Shown here in pieces: positions 1-9,757 of a stretch of DNA of 64,000 bases. The stretch's first letter is position 1; each line of letters opens with the position of its first letter. The notes below the pieces were generated by a model. It saw only the letters and a list, made by a program, of their open reading frames with translations, searched no databases and was not told the origin of the DNA. This stretch comes from Atopobiaceae bacterium. Its GTDB lineage: Bacteria > Actinomycetota > Coriobacteriia > Coriobacteriales > Atopobiaceae. The position numbers were made by a program, and so were the translations under genes. The stretch is taken from contig JALCUE010000002.1 in assembly GCA_022655215.1 (NCBI GenBank), positions 124,001 to 188,000 on the forward strand, in the 5' to 3' direction.

Positions 1-115
1 CGTTGGCACCGCCCTGGTAGCGGCAGACGCAATCGAACTCACCTGAGATGAGGTCGGTCACCTTGCCCTTGCCCTCGTCGCCCCACTGAGTGCCAACCAG
101 TACTGTTGCCGGCAT
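1..115 (-). CDS. purA: Adenylosuccinate synthetase, N-terminal fragment cut by window edge
   Basis: The first 38 codons read [18 protein letters not shown], the GTP-binding P-loop region that opens adenylosuccinate synthetase; the rest lies outside the window. The enzyme joins IMP and aspartate with GTP hydrolysis in the first committed step to AMP. The ATG ends at base 115. It lies downstream of dnaB on the same strand, behind a terminator-like hairpin, so it probably has its own promoter in the 100-bp gap. purB, purC and a PurL-like gene occur elsewhere in the window but are not adjacent. Confidence 0.93.
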   Translation of the reverse strand, partial: MPATVLVGTQWGDEGKGKVTDLISGEFDCVCRYQGGAN

Positions 116-145
116 GAACGTCCCCTCTCATGGAAAAGCAGCGAA

Positions 146-171
146 TCCCGCCCGGCAGGCGCAGGGCGGGA
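146..171 (-). terminator. Terminator-like hairpin between dnaB and purA
   Basis: TCCCGCCC (146-153) and GGGCGGGA (164-171) form a perfect 8-bp GC-rich stem with a 10-nt loop. Read on the minus strand it follows the dnaB stop and is followed by TTCGCTGCTTTTCC, a moderate T-rich tail. It probably ends dnaB transcription. Confidence 0.6.
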
Positions 172-215
172 CTCCAGTATACGGCATTCCAGCTGCGGCA
201 AGACCGCGCCTGAGA

Positions 216-1646
216 CTACTCGCGATGCGGGTCGACCTCGACGAACTTGGTCGAGCCCGGCAGGAACACGAGGTCGACGATGCCGAGAGGACCGCTTCGG
301 TTCTTCGCGATGATGAACTCCGTCACATTGGCGTCGGGGCGGTCGTTCCTCTCGGCCTCCTCCTCGGTCATGGAGCGGTCGAGCAGGATGACGATGTCGG
401 CGTCCTGCTCGATGGAGCCGGACTCACGGAGGTCGGAGAGCTGGGGGCGCTTGCCGTTCCTGCTCTCGACGGCACGCGACAGCTGCGAGAGCGCGATGAC
501 GGGCACGCCGAGGTCCTTGGCCATGATCTTGATGCCACGGCTCATCTCGGAGACCTCGGTGGCGCGGCTGTCGGCACGGTGCGACGGCGGTGGGGAGACG
601 AGCTGCAGATAGTCGATGATGACCACACCGTTCTCCTTGCCGTGGAGCATGCGCCTCGCCTTGGCGCGGATCTCGGTCACGGTGGTGCCCGGAGTATCGT
701 CGATCATGATGTCGAGCGCCGAGAGGGTCGTCGTGGCCTCGAGGATCTTCTCCCAGTCCTGCGGCTTGATATTGGCCGAACGGATGTCCTGCAGGTTGAT
801 CTGCGCATATGAGGACAGGAGACGCTGCGCGATCTCGACGGAGCTCATCTCGAGCGAGAAGAGCGCGACAGAGGCGCCCGAGGCGGCCGCCTGGGCGGCG
901 AGGTTCAGCGCGAACGAGGTCTTGCCGACGCCGGGTCGGGCGCCGATGACGACCATCTGGCCCGGTCGAAGGCCGAGCAGCTTGGCGTCGATGCCGGGGA
1001 ATCCGGTGTTCACGCCGAAGGTGTGCTCCTGGCTCTGGCACATCTCGCCCAGCTCGTTATAGAGCGACTCCATGACGTCCTGGAGCGACTTGTACTTGTC
1101 CTTGATGTCGCGATCGGTCACGGAGAGGATCATCCTCTCCGCGCTGTCGACGACCTCCTTGGTGTCCTCGGGAGCATCGTAGGCAAGGGCCGTGATCATG
1201 GCCGAAGCATCGATTATCTGGCGGAGCGTCGTGTCGCGGCGGAGCATCTCGGCATGGTGGCGCCAGCTCGCGAGGGCGAAGGAGTTGTTGCCCAGCTCGA
1301 GGAGGTAGGCGCGACCGCCGACGCGCTCGAGCTCGTCCTGCGACTTGAGATAGTCGGCCAAGGACACCGGGTCGATGGGGAGGCTCTTGTCGAACATGTC
1401 GCGGATCGCCGCGTATATCTTCCTGTTGGCGGGACGATAGAAGTCGTCCTCCTTGAGCTCCACGAGGGCGTCCTGGAGGACCTCCTCGGAGATGATCATC
1501 GCGGAGAGGACCGACCTCTCGGCAGCCGGGTCCTGGGGCTTCTCCGCATCCGGGGATGGGGAGGAGATGGGGATGGCGTCATAGCTCCCAGCTCTGAGAT
1601 GTGCGGCGCGCGAGTTCGGCGCCGTGCCCATGACGGCCTCTGGCAT
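216..1646 (-). CDS. dnaB: Replicative DNA helicase DnaB
   Basis: 476-residue hexameric replicative helicase that unwinds DNA ahead of the replisome. Visible features: an N-terminal DnaB domain beginning near 'PQDPAAERSVLSAMI' (about residue 37) after a roughly 35-residue unconserved leader, Walker A 'GARPGVGKTSFALN' (about 235-248), Walker B 'VVIIDYLQL', and the C-terminal motif 'AKNRSGPLG'. Length is normal for the family. The ATG at 1646 has an AAGGGGAAGG Shine-Dalgarno-like stretch upstream. It follows the rplI operon on the same strand, a common arrangement, but a strong terminator and 500 bp separate them. Confidence 0.96.
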   Translation of the reverse strand: MPEAVMGTAPNSRAAHLRAGSYDAIPISSPSPDAEKPQDPAAERSVLSAMIISEEVLQDALVELKEDDFYRPANRKIYAAIRDMFDKSLPIDPVSLADYLKSQDELERVGGRAYLLELGNNSFALASWRHHAEMLRRDTTLRQIIDASAMITALAYDAPEDTKEVVDSAERMILSVTDRDIKDKYKSLQDVMESLYNELGEMCQSQEHTFGVNTGFPGIDAKLLGLRPGQMVVIGARPGVGKTSFALNLAAQAAASGASVALFSLEMSSVEIAQRLLSSYAQINLQDIRSANIKPQDWEKILEATTTLSALDIMIDDTPGTTVTEIRAKARRMLHGKENGVVIIDYLQLVSPPPSHRADSRATEVSEMSRGIKIMAKDLGVPVIALSQLSRAVESRNGKRPQLSDLRESGSIEQDADIVILLDRSMTEEEAERNDRPDANVTEFIIAKNRSGPLGIVDLVFLPGSTKFVEVDPHRE

Positions 1647-2146
1647 ATCCGACCTTCCCCTTCGAATCAGTCTCGTTCGCCCCCATGGGTCTCCCTGGGG
1701 GCGGTGCCCGAGAATCCTAACTCATATCGACGGTCCGCATGAGCCCGTTTTCGGTCACATGAGGCTCTTAACACGGCGTTGTCTAAAGCTTCGGGCCCCT
1801 ATCGGCCACGTCTCGACTTTTCGCAGTTTTGAACAATTTTCCGAGAAATTCCGGTAATGGTTTTCGACATCGGGGGCACACCTGTTCGCCTTATTCAGAC
1901 AGGCTTGCCTTTACCTGCCTGTTCGCAGCCGAGCTCTCACGTGATACGCAAACTAGCTGGTAGATTTGATGACATATCCATCAGAGAGGGAAAGGGGCCC
2001 GCTCGTCGTTACCGGTGAGCGGGCCCCTCATGCGAACATCCGCATCTTGCCTGCACATTTCATATGCGACAGGAGACCTGCCGATTGTTGAAATAGGGAG
2101 ACCCTGATGTGGCTTCAATCGGACAGCAGATTGACGACGCGCTTCG
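1647..2146. other. 500-bp dnaB-rplI intergenic region
   Basis: No convincing gene is visible. The segment is AT-richer than its flanks near 1780-1870 and should contain the dnaB promoter. It carries TTTTCGACA at 1861-1869, the reverse complement of the TGTCGAAAA box also seen around dnaA. The rplI-operon terminator is annotated separately. Confidence 0.6.
1994..2027 (-). terminator. Rho-independent terminator of the rpsF-rplI operon
   Basis: GGGGCCCGCTC (1994-2004) and GAGCGGGCCCC (2017-2027) form a perfect 11-bp stem with a 12-nt loop. On the minus strand it is followed by TTTCCCTCTCT. It lies about 120 bp past the rplI stop codon, with no gene between. Confidence 0.8.
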
Positions 2147-2701
2147 TTACTCGGCGTTCTCCTCGGTCGTCTCGGCCTCGACCTCAGTGGAGGCCTCGGT
2201 CTCGACCTCAGTGTCAGCCTCGGTCGTCTCGGGCTCAGGCTCGGGCTCGGGGGCGACCACGGTGCCGACCTGAAGGGTCAGCTTGGCGTCGATGTCGCGG
2301 TAGAAGTTGACGACGACCTCATGGACGCCGGCGGTCTTGATGGCACGGTTGAGCTCGATGCGCTTGCGGTCGACGGTGACGTCGAGCTGCGAGGCGATGG
2401 CATCCGCGATCATCTGCGAGGTGACGGAGCCGAAGAGCTGGCCCTCCTCGCCGACCTTGGCGTCGATCTTGACGGACTTTCCGTCGAGGGCGGCCTTCAT
2501 GGCCTTGGCGTCGGAGACGCGCTTGTCCTCGCGCTTCTCGATGTTATGACGCCTCTCCTCGAGCTGCTTGATGTTACCCGGGGTGGCGGGAAGAGCGAGA
2601 CGCTTCGGGAACAGCATGTTCTCGGCGTATCCCTGAGCGACGTCCACGACGTCGCCCTCTCCACCCTTGCCCCTGAGCTCACCCAGAAGGATGACTTTCA
2701 T
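2147..2701 (-). CDS. rplI: 50S ribosomal protein L9 with an acidic C-terminal tail
   Basis: 184-residue L9, a 23S rRNA-binding protein. The signature 'MKVILLGELRGKGGEGDVVDVAQGYAEN...LFP' follows the start at 2701; an upstream in-frame ATG would add 27 unconserved residues and is rejected. The normal two-domain L9 fold ends near residue 149 ('LTLQVGTVV'). About 33 further residues rich in Glu, Thr and Pro follow, which are not part of the usual family. Last gene of the rpsF-ssb-rpsR-DUF2232-rplI cluster, followed by a strong terminator. Confidence 0.95.
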   Translation of the reverse strand: MKVILLGELRGKGGEGDVVDVAQGYAENMLFPKRLALPATPGNIKQLEERRHNIEKREDKRVSDAKAMKAALDGKSVKIDAKVGEEGQLFGSVTSQMIADAIASQLDVTVDRKRIELNRAIKTAGVHEVVVNFYRDIDAKLTLQVGTVVAPEPEPEPETTEADTEVETEASTEVEAETTEENAE

Positions 2702-2744
2702 GGACACTCCTTTGGTTGGTCGGCGAGAGATCCGTCGACTCCGA

Positions 2745-3767
2745 TTACTCTGCGGTCGTACCGCTCCCGGTCTTCGCGCCACGCGGAAGGTGGCGGAAGT
2801 TGGCCCAGAAGTCGACGAGACCCACTACGCTCATGACCATGAACGATAGTTCAAGGTCGATTGCCAGGAAGAGAACGAGGGTCCTGCCGAAGCAGCCTAC
2901 CCTCTTGCTTGCCAACCACCACACGACCACCGCAACACCCTGAAGGGCGAACAACGGCCTGACGTCGAGGATGAGGTTCACCCCGATCATCAGCAGCAGC
3001 TGGTTCCAACTCGTCGTCACGAACGAGACGGCGCAGACCACCAGCGCGACGATGAGCACCGCCACGCCCCACGTGGGGACGTCGAACGTCGCCAACGTGA
3101 AGGGGGTCCACTGCTTGCCCGAGACCCTGTTCGCGGCCAGCCTCGCCCCGAGGTGGGCGACGAGGACGGAGAACAAGGCAAGGGCGAAGTAGGCGAAGGG
3201 CCAGATCAGGTTCATGACTTCCTTGAGCACCGGAAGCTGTGCCTGGGTGACCGACCCTGCTGCCACGTATTGCTCGCAGATCGTGTCGATCGAGGACGCC
3301 ATGATCGCGACGACGTCCTGACCCGAGAGCATGGGCACGAACACGTCGACGACAAGATAGGCGACCGTGATCGCGGCGATGACGAGCGATTCGTTCGTGA
3401 CCGAGACCCTCTCGCGAGAGACGAGCCATGCGACCACGAGACCGGCGAGGCACTCGACGCACTGCTCCCCCATGGTGTCGAAGCCCGTGAAGGCCCCCAT
3501 GACGACCAAGGGGATGACACAAGCCGCAACCGCGATGGCCCAGCTCTTGAACGTCTTCCCTCTGACGAGCAGGACGACGCCGTAGGCCATCATCGCGGCT
3601 CCGATGAGAGACACGTAAGACCCCGCAATCACACCGAGCACGCACCAGATCGCGCCGCTGACGAGATCGAAGGAGCCAGAAGGCCCTCTCCTCTCGTCGA
3701 ACTTCACGACCGAGCGCTCGTCCGAGCCCGGCTGCGGATTCTCGTCCATGTTCCCGTCGTCACTCAC
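2745..3767 (-). CDS. Polytopic membrane protein, DUF2232 (YybS)-like
   Basis: About 340 residues with many hydrophobic segments (for example 'SGAIWCVLGVIAGSYVSLIG', 'WAIAVAACVIPLVVMGAF', 'LIWPFAYFALALFSVLVAHL', 'TWGVAVLIVALVVCAVSF'), hence an integral membrane protein. The assignment to the DUF2232/YybS family rests on architecture and on position between rpsR and rplI, where that family often sits; its role is unknown. The GTG at 3767 is preferred because AGGAGAG lies about 9 nt upstream; a longer reading frame overlaps rpsR. The hydrophilic N-terminus (about 25 residues) is acidic. Confidence 0.72.
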   Translation of the reverse strand: MSDDGNMDENPQPGSDERSVVKFDERRGPSGSFDLVSGAIWCVLGVIAGSYVSLIGAAMMAYGVVLLVRGKTFKSWAIAVAACVIPLVVMGAFTGFDTMGEQCVECLAGLVVAWLVSRERVSVTNESLVIAAITVAYLVVDVFVPMLSGQDVVAIMASSIDTICEQYVAAGSVTQAQLPVLKEVMNLIWPFAYFALALFSVLVAHLGARLAANRVSGKQWTPFTLATFDVPTWGVAVLIVALVVCAVSFVTTSWNQLLLMIGVNLILDVRPLFALQGVAVVVWWLASKRVGCFGRTLVLFLAIDLELSFMVMSVVGLVDFWANFRHLPRGAKTGSGTTAE

Positions 3768-3793
3768 GATGTGGTTCTCTCCTGGATGACGGA

Positions 3794-4069
3794 CTAGTCG
3801 CGGTCGCGGTCGCGGCCACGGCCACCACGGCTGGACACCACAGGAACGGTGTACGGCAGCAGGGCCATCTCGCGGGCGCGCTTGATTGCGACCGCGATGT
3901 CGTGCTGATGCTGCGTGCAAGCGCCAGTGACGCGACGGGGCTTGATCTTGCCTCGGTCGGTCATGTACTTGCGAAGGAGCTGAGTGTCCTTGTAGTCGAT
4001 GAACTCAGTGTTCTCCTTGCAGAACTGGCAGAACTTGCGACGCGGCTGACGCTGATACTCAGTAGCCAT
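3794..4069 (-). CDS. rpsR: 30S ribosomal protein S18
   Basis: 91 residues. '[23 protein letters not shown]' and '[36 protein letters not shown]' are the S18 hallmarks. The paired Cys residues C-x-x-C identify the zinc-type S18 paralogue. The C-terminus is an Arg/Asp/Gly-rich tail ([10 protein letters not shown]). S18 pairs with S6 on the 30S platform, and rpsF is two genes upstream in the same operon. Confidence 0.96.
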   Translation of the reverse strand: MATEYQRQPRRKFCQFCKENTEFIDYKDTQLLRKYMTDRGKIKPRRVTGACTQHQHDIAVAIKRAREMALLPYTVPVVSSRGGRGRDRDRD

Positions 4070-4117
4070 GTCTTGATACCTTTCTCACGGCGACGTCTCC
4101 GTCGCCTTCTTGAGTGC

Positions 4118-4588
4118 TTAGAACGGGATGTCCTGGTCGAAGACGTCCGCCGACGGCGGGGTCTGGACCGGGGCTGAGGCGGGCGTAGGCGAGGGCGTCG
4201 ATGCCGCGGGAGTGGAAGCCGCGAAGGACTGGCCACCGCCCTGCTGGGCATTGCCCCTCGAGAGGAACTCTATCTCGTCGACGTAGACCTCGATCTTGCT
4301 TCTACGCTGACCGTCGCGCTCCCAGGAGCTGTAGTGGAGCCTACCGTCGATGGCGACCTTCGTCCCCTTGGCCAGGTAGGGCTGCACCTTCTGGGCACGG
4401 TTCCCGAACATGACGCAGTCAACGAAGTTGGCATAGTCCTCCCACTCGCCCGACTGCTGGTTCTTCCTGCGCTCGTTCACGGCCACGCCGAAGTTCAGCA
4501 CCTGAGTGCCGCCTGGGGTGGCGCGCAGCTCGGAGTCACGCGTGAGGTTGCCCGAAATGTTTACCCTGTTGATGCTCACTATGCTCAC
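4118..4588 (-). CDS. ssb: Single-stranded DNA-binding protein
   Basis: 156 residues. N-terminal OB fold ('INRVNISGNLTRDSELRATPGG', 'YANFVDCVMFG', 'KGTKVAIDGRLHY') covers about residues 1-112. A Gln/Ala/Pro/Ser-rich linker follows, then the conserved acidic tip 'DQDIPF' that recruits replication and repair partners. Lies between rpsF and rpsR in the classic rpsF-ssb-rpsR order, so it is co-transcribed with ribosomal genes. Confidence 0.96.
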   Translation of the reverse strand: MSIVSINRVNISGNLTRDSELRATPGGTQVLNFGVAVNERRKNQQSGEWEDYANFVDCVMFGNRAQKVQPYLAKGTKVAIDGRLHYSSWERDGQRRSKIEVYVDEIEFLSRGNAQQGGGQSFAASTPAASTPSPTPASAPVQTPPSADVFDQDIPF

Positions 4589-4627
4589 AGCCTCTCTATG
4601 CAGGCGCGCACGCCTGCTCTTCCATGC

Positions 4628-4921
4628 CTACTGGCGGTCCGCGCGACGCACGACCATGTGACGCTTCACCGCATCATTGATGCGGAGAACGCGGTCGAGC
4701 TCAGCGATCTGCGTGGGGTCTGCGTGGAAGTCGATGAGGGTGTAGTCGCCCTCGGTGAGCTTGTCGATCTCGTAGGCGAGCTTGCGCTTGCCCCAGTCCT
4801 CGACGTTGTCGACCTGGCCACCGTTTTCGGTGATAGCGACGTCGATACGCTTCATAACACCAGCGCGCGTCTCCTCCGAGATGGAGGGGTCAACAAAGAA
4901 CAGCAGTTCATAAGCCTTCAT
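4628..4921 (-). CDS. rpsF: 30S ribosomal protein S6
   Basis: 97 residues of normal S6 length, beginning 'MKAYELLFFVDPSISEE' and containing 'GKRKLAYEIDKLTEGDY'. A strong GAGGAGG Shine-Dalgarno lies 7 nt before the ATG at 4921. First gene of the rpsF-ssb-rpsR-DUF2232-rplI cluster. A GC-rich hairpin in the leader may be a control element, since S6-S18 often regulates its own operon. Confidence 0.95.
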   Translation of the reverse strand: MKAYELLFFVDPSISEETRAGVMKRIDVAITENGGQVDNVEDWGKRKLAYEIDKLTEGDYTLIDFHADPTQIAELDRVLRINDAVKRHMVVRRADRQ

Positions 4922-4945
4922 GTGGTCACCTCCTCTGGGCTAAAG

Positions 4946-4974
4946 GCCCCAGGGCGTGAAGGAGCGCCTGGGGC
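4946..4974 (-). promoter_or_regulatory. Leader hairpin upstream of rpsF
   Basis: GCCCCAG (4946-4952) pairs perfectly with CTGGGGC (4968-4974), placing a stem-loop in the rpsF 5' leader 25 nt before the start codon. It is in the right place for a ribosomal-protein autoregulatory structure (S6-S18 leader motifs are known), but I cannot match that motif in detail. Confidence 0.4.
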
Positions 4975-4993
4975 AGGAAAGGTTCGAGGCAGA

Positions 4994-5021
4994 ATGGTAC
5001 CACACGTTCCGTCGGCACCAA
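4994..5021 (-). promoter_or_regulatory. Candidate rpsF operon promoter
   Basis: On the minus strand TTGGTG (5021-5016) is followed after 16 bp by TACCAT (4999-4994), a plausible -35/-10 pair. The start of transcription would lie just upstream of the leader hairpin. Confidence 0.4.
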
Positions 5022-5208
5022 GAAGACAACACACCTGCCCTGCACCCGAACGCTTCCACGCCGTTAAGGGGAGCATGCCCCAAACCATCTCACGAGCATG
5101 GTCACTCAAGCCATCACGGATCAGACGGAGGACGACCTCGTGCGAGGAAGCGCGCGCATTCCCCTATGCGCTCCTCGAGTACGAAGGCTGCATCCGACAC
5201 GTGGAATA

Positions 5209-5246
5209 CATGGGAGGGAGGTCGCCGAGACGACCTCCCTCCCATG
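5209..5246. terminator. Perfect 16-bp hairpin after the DUF4013-like gene
   Basis: CATGGGAGGGAGGTCG (5209-5224) and CGACCTCCCTCCCATG (5231-5246) are perfect complements around a 6-nt loop, 20 bp past the stop codon at 5266. No clear U-run follows on either strand, so it may be a terminator of low-U type or an mRNA 3'-end stabiliser. Confidence 0.6.
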
Positions 5247-5265
5247 AAAAGATATCTCGCCGAAG

Positions 5266-6444
5266 CTATGCCTCGGGCTTGTCCTCGGGCTTGTCCTCGG
5301 GCTTGTCCTCGGGCTTGTCCTCGGGCTTGTCCTCGGGCTTGTCCTCGGGCTTGTCCTCGGGCTTGTCCTCGGGCTGGATGATGGGCTTCACCACGACGCC
5401 ATCCGCGGGTGCAGGAGCGGCGGACGCATCAGAAGGCTCTGCAGGGGCCACGACCGGAGCGGCGGGAGCGGGTACGGCCGCCGCGGGAGCGACCTGGACG
5501 GGTGCCGTGGCAGACGCAGGGGCCTGGGTGGGCATCGGCGCAGGCGTCTGGACAGGGGAAGCCGCCACGGGAGCGGCAGGCGCGACGGGAGTCGTCGGGG
5601 GAACGTTGACGGTGGTCGCGGGAAGAGGGGCAGCGAAGTCGCCCCAGGACGCGACATCGAACTGGCGGAGCCACAGTCCCACGGCGTTGAAGGTGAGGAG
5701 GTTGAACGTCGCCATCACGACCGCGCACACGAAAATGCAGATGACGGCGATCACGCCAAACGTCGTGAGAAGCGGGATGATGGTCGACACGAGATAGGTC
5801 TCATAGCCATATGTGCCATAGCTCAACGAGTAGCTATAGGGGGAAACGAACAGCTTGAGCAAGGGGAAGAGTCCGCAGCAGAAGGCGATGATGACGGCGA
5901 CGGCGATGACCGCAAGCGTGCATGCGGTCCCGAGAAGGGAGATGCCGGCGATGCGGGCGATGCCGCCGAAGTCGGACTGGACCATGTCCCAGATCCTGTT
6001 GACCTGATAACCGGAGACGATGTCCTGATAGATCGCGGACCTGATCTGGGCGACGACGATGACGACGCCGACGAGGACCATGAAGATGTCCCACGCCATG
6101 CTGACGAGGCTGCAGAGCGAGTCGTTGAAGTTGAACAGGGTCTTGATGGCCCAGCCGATCACGGCGAAGGCCAGCATCCAGACGATCATGACCAGGAAGC
6201 TGCGCCATCCGGACTTGATGAGCTCGCCGATCTTGATGCCGGTCTGCTTGGGTGCGGAGTCAACGCCCCAGGCGGTGAGGCGAGCCCACTCGCGGTAGTA
6301 GCCTAGGATCGCAAGCGGCCCGGCGACGGGGACCAACCAGGCGACGGCGATGATGAGAATGGGCTTGATCCATCCCTTGTCGCGGGTGAGCATAGCCCAT
6401 GACCTCGACAGATATTTATCCTTCTGAAAACCGGTGACAGCCAC
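5266..6444 (-). CDS. DUF4013-like membrane protein with (KPED)n tail
   Basis: 392 residues. Residues about 20-270 hold roughly six hydrophobic segments ('PILIIAVAWLVPVAGPLAIL', 'SFLVMIVWMLAFAVIGWAI', 'IFMVLVGVVIVVAQI', 'TLAVIAVAVIIAFCCGLFPLL', 'FGVIAVICIFVCAVVMATF'), with a layout like DUF4013 proteins. Then comes a Pro/Ala-rich stretch of about 80 residues and a tail of eight PED units (K-P-E-D repeats). The GTG at 6444 has GAGGAGG just upstream. Function unknown; the tail suggests a flexible cytoplasmic or surface-exposed acidic stalk. Monocistronic, with tRNA genes upstream. Confidence 0.7.
   Translation of the reverse strand: MAVTGFQKDKYLSRSWAMLTRDKGWIKPILIIAVAWLVPVAGPLAILGYYREWARLTAWGVDSAPKQTGIKIGELIKSGWRSFLVMIVWMLAFAVIGWAIKTLFNFNDSLCSLVSMAWDIFMVLVGVVIVVAQIRSAIYQDIVSGYQVNRIWDMVQSDFGGIARIAGISLLGTACTLAVIAVAVIIAFCCGLFPLLKLFVSPYSYSLSYGTYGYETYLVSTIIPLLTTFGVIAVICIFVCAVVMATFNLLTFNAVGLWLRQFDVASWGDFAAPLPATTVNVPPTTPVAPAAPVAASPVQTPAPMPTQAPASATAPVQVAPAAAVPAPAAPVVAPAEPSDASAAPAPADGVVVKPIIQPEDKPEDKPEDKPEDKPEDKPEDKPEDKPEDKPEA
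5271..5375 (-). repeat. 12-bp coding tandem repeat (KPED array)
   Basis: Eight full copies and one partial copy of the unit CCTCGGGCTTGT (plus-strand reading) with essentially no variation. On the minus strand it encodes Lys-Pro-Glu-Asp repeats at the C-terminus of the membrane protein. Because 12 is a multiple of three, unit gain or loss would change tail length without a frameshift. Confidence 0.95.
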
Positions 6445-6570
6445 AGAGCCTCCTCATGGGACGCTTTCGTCGATCGTACGCCCCTACATGGTAGGTCGAG
6501 TATAGCCGCAAGGGACGTGCCGTGCCTCGCCCTCGCCCCACCGACCAGGTGCGAGAGCTGGACAGCGGGC

Positions 6571-6604
6571 GCAAAAGCAAGAGGCCGCCCCAAAGGACGG
6601 CCCC
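6571..6604 (-). terminator. Terminator of the tRNA-Ser pair
   Basis: On the minus strand GGGGCCGTCC/GGGCGGCCTC form a hairpin with loop TTTG (plus coordinates 6581-6604), followed by TTGCTTTTGC. It lies 12 nt beyond the CCA end of tRNA-Ser(CGA). Confidence 0.7.
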
Positions 6605-6615
6605 ATAGGTCTTGC

Positions 6616-6706
6616 TGGCGGAGGAGGAGGGATTCGAACCCTCGTACCCACGAGGTGGGTAAACGGTTTTCGAGACCGCCGCATTCAACCACTCTGCCAC
6701 CCCTCC
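6616..6706 (-). tRNA. tRNA-Ser (anticodon CGA)
   Basis: 91-nt class II tRNA with a long variable arm. Acceptor GGAGGGG pairs with CTCCTCC (one G-U); discriminator G and CCA are encoded. The anticodon loop CTCGAAA gives CGA, reading UCG codons. The T-loop GGGTTCGAATCCC is canonical. Confidence 0.95.
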
Positions 6707-6743
6707 GAAGGGTGACGCGACGCCGAGACGTCGCGGGATGATC

Positions 6744-6834
6744 TGGCGGAGAGTCGGGGATTTGAACCCCGGAGACGCTTTAGGCGCCTACACGATTTCC
6801 AATCGTGCTCCTTCGGCCGCTCGGACAACTCTCC
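6744..6834 (-). tRNA. tRNA-Ser (anticodon GGA)
   Basis: 91-nt class II tRNA. Acceptor GGAGAGT pairs perfectly with ACTCTCC, then G and encoded CCA. The anticodon loop TTGGAAA gives GGA, reading UCC/UCU. It lies 37 bp upstream of tRNA-Ser(CGA) and is probably co-transcribed with it. Confidence 0.95.
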
Positions 6835-6851
6835 GTGAAAACGCGTAGGCC

Positions 6852-6857
6852 AGTATA
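6852..6857 (-). promoter_or_regulatory. -10 element for the tRNA-Ser pair
   Basis: TATACT on the minus strand lies 18 bp upstream of the tRNA-Ser(GGA) 5' end, correct for a tRNA promoter. No strong -35 hexamer is evident. Confidence 0.45.
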
Positions 6858-6971
6858 CATTACTTGCGGGTGAAAGACACGGTCGCAGAAAACACCCTCC
6901 ATCACCCGACGACACGAGGCGTGGGCGGTCATACTACAGGCGTCCCGTTCGTCCCGCTTGAGAGGTGTCCC

Positions 6972-7760
6972 GTGGAGTCGGTCTTCTCGTCACTCGCGCC
7001 GCAGGTCTCCGCCCTTTCCCTTCCCGTCTGGCTCGACCTCGCCGCCGTGGTCGTCGGCGGCATATCGGGCGTGCTCACGGCTTGCGAGCGAAAGCTCGAC
7101 CTCGTGGGCGCCATCGGGCTCTCGATCGTGTGTGGCTTGGGAGGCGGACTCATCAGGGACACCATCATGCAGGTGGGAAGCGTCTACATGCTCGACTCGT
7201 ACTACGCCATCCCCGTCGCGATAGCCACCGGCGTGATCGTCTTCTTCTTCCATGGCCCCTTCTCCCGGATCGACAACGTCATCGCCTGGGTCGATATCAT
7301 CTCCGTCGGCCTGTTCGCAGCGTCCGGCACGGACAAGGCCATCGTCTACGAGCTCACCCCCGTCGCCGCGGTGTTCATGGGCACACTCACCGGCATCGGC
7401 GGTGGCATGCTCAGAGACGTCTTCCTCGGCGACATCCCCCACATCTTCCGAAAGGGAAACCTCTACGCCCTCTGCGCGATTGCCGGCGCGGTCGTCTACT
7501 ACGTGGCAGCCGTCCCGCTTGGCCTCACGAAGACTCTCTCGGTGCTCATATGCGTCGTGGTCACCGTCGCGCTCAGGCGACTGTCGCTTCGCTATGGAAT
7601 CATGTCGCCCGCCGACATCGACCTCACTCCGAAGGTGATGGAGGGAGCGAGGAAGGCCGCCGAGAAGAGGCGCGTGGAGAACGACAGAAAGCGCGGCGGC
7701 GAGAAGGGCGCTCACAAGACCCATCACAAGCACAAGACGACCAAGGGCACGGACGAGTAG
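6972..7760 (+). CDS. TRIC/UPF0126-family channel-like membrane protein
   Basis: 262 residues from the GTG at 6972, chosen because GAGAGG lies 6 nt upstream; an earlier ATG would run through non-conserved sequence. Hydrophobic segments are arranged as two homologous halves, each with the Gly-rich signature of the family: 'GLSIVCGLGGGLIRDTIM' and 'GTLTGIGGGMLRDVFLGDIPHIF'. Family members form trimeric cation channels. The last 50 residues are a basic, His/Lys-rich cytoplasmic tail. Convergent with typA; a shared hairpin lies between. Confidence 0.87.
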   Translation: MESVFSSLAPQVSALSLPVWLDLAAVVVGGISGVLTACERKLDLVGAIGLSIVCGLGGGLIRDTIMQVGSVYMLDSYYAIPVAIATGVIVFFFHGPFSRIDNVIAWVDIISVGLFAASGTDKAIVYELTPVAAVFMGTLTGIGGGMLRDVFLGDIPHIFRKGNLYALCAIAGAVVYYVAAVPLGLTKTLSVLICVVVTVALRRLSLRYGIMSPADIDLTPKVMEGARKAAEKRRVENDRKRGGEKGAHKTHHKHKTTKGTDE

Positions 7761-7785
7761 GGCCGCCCTTGTTCGGACGGCCCTA
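7758..7785. terminator. Bidirectional terminator between TRIC gene and typA
   Basis: TAGGGCCG (7758-7765) and CGGCCCTA (7778-7785) form a perfect 8-bp stem overlapping the stop codon of the TRIC gene. It lies between convergent genes. Confidence 0.6.
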
Positions 7786-7825
7786 AGACTCTCGGGTATG
7801 TCGTGCGGGACGTGCCGTCTCTTCC

Positions 7826-9664
<1,839 letters not shown>

Positions 9665-9757
9665 TCGGTTCCTCAATCCTCGCATGTCGCCGCCTCGCAA
9701 GACGACGTCTTCCTGCATGGCCGTCGATGTCACGGTCGCTCAATATCTTAGAACACC

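Noticed and set aside
3068-3079. CCCCACGTGGGG palindrome as a parS or regulator site
   Set aside because: Lies inside the DUF2232-like coding sequence and lacks the TGTTTC/GAAACA arms of parS.
5271-5375. Possible CRISPR or non-coding repeat array
   Set aside because: Units are 12 bp with no spacers, in frame inside a membrane-protein gene.
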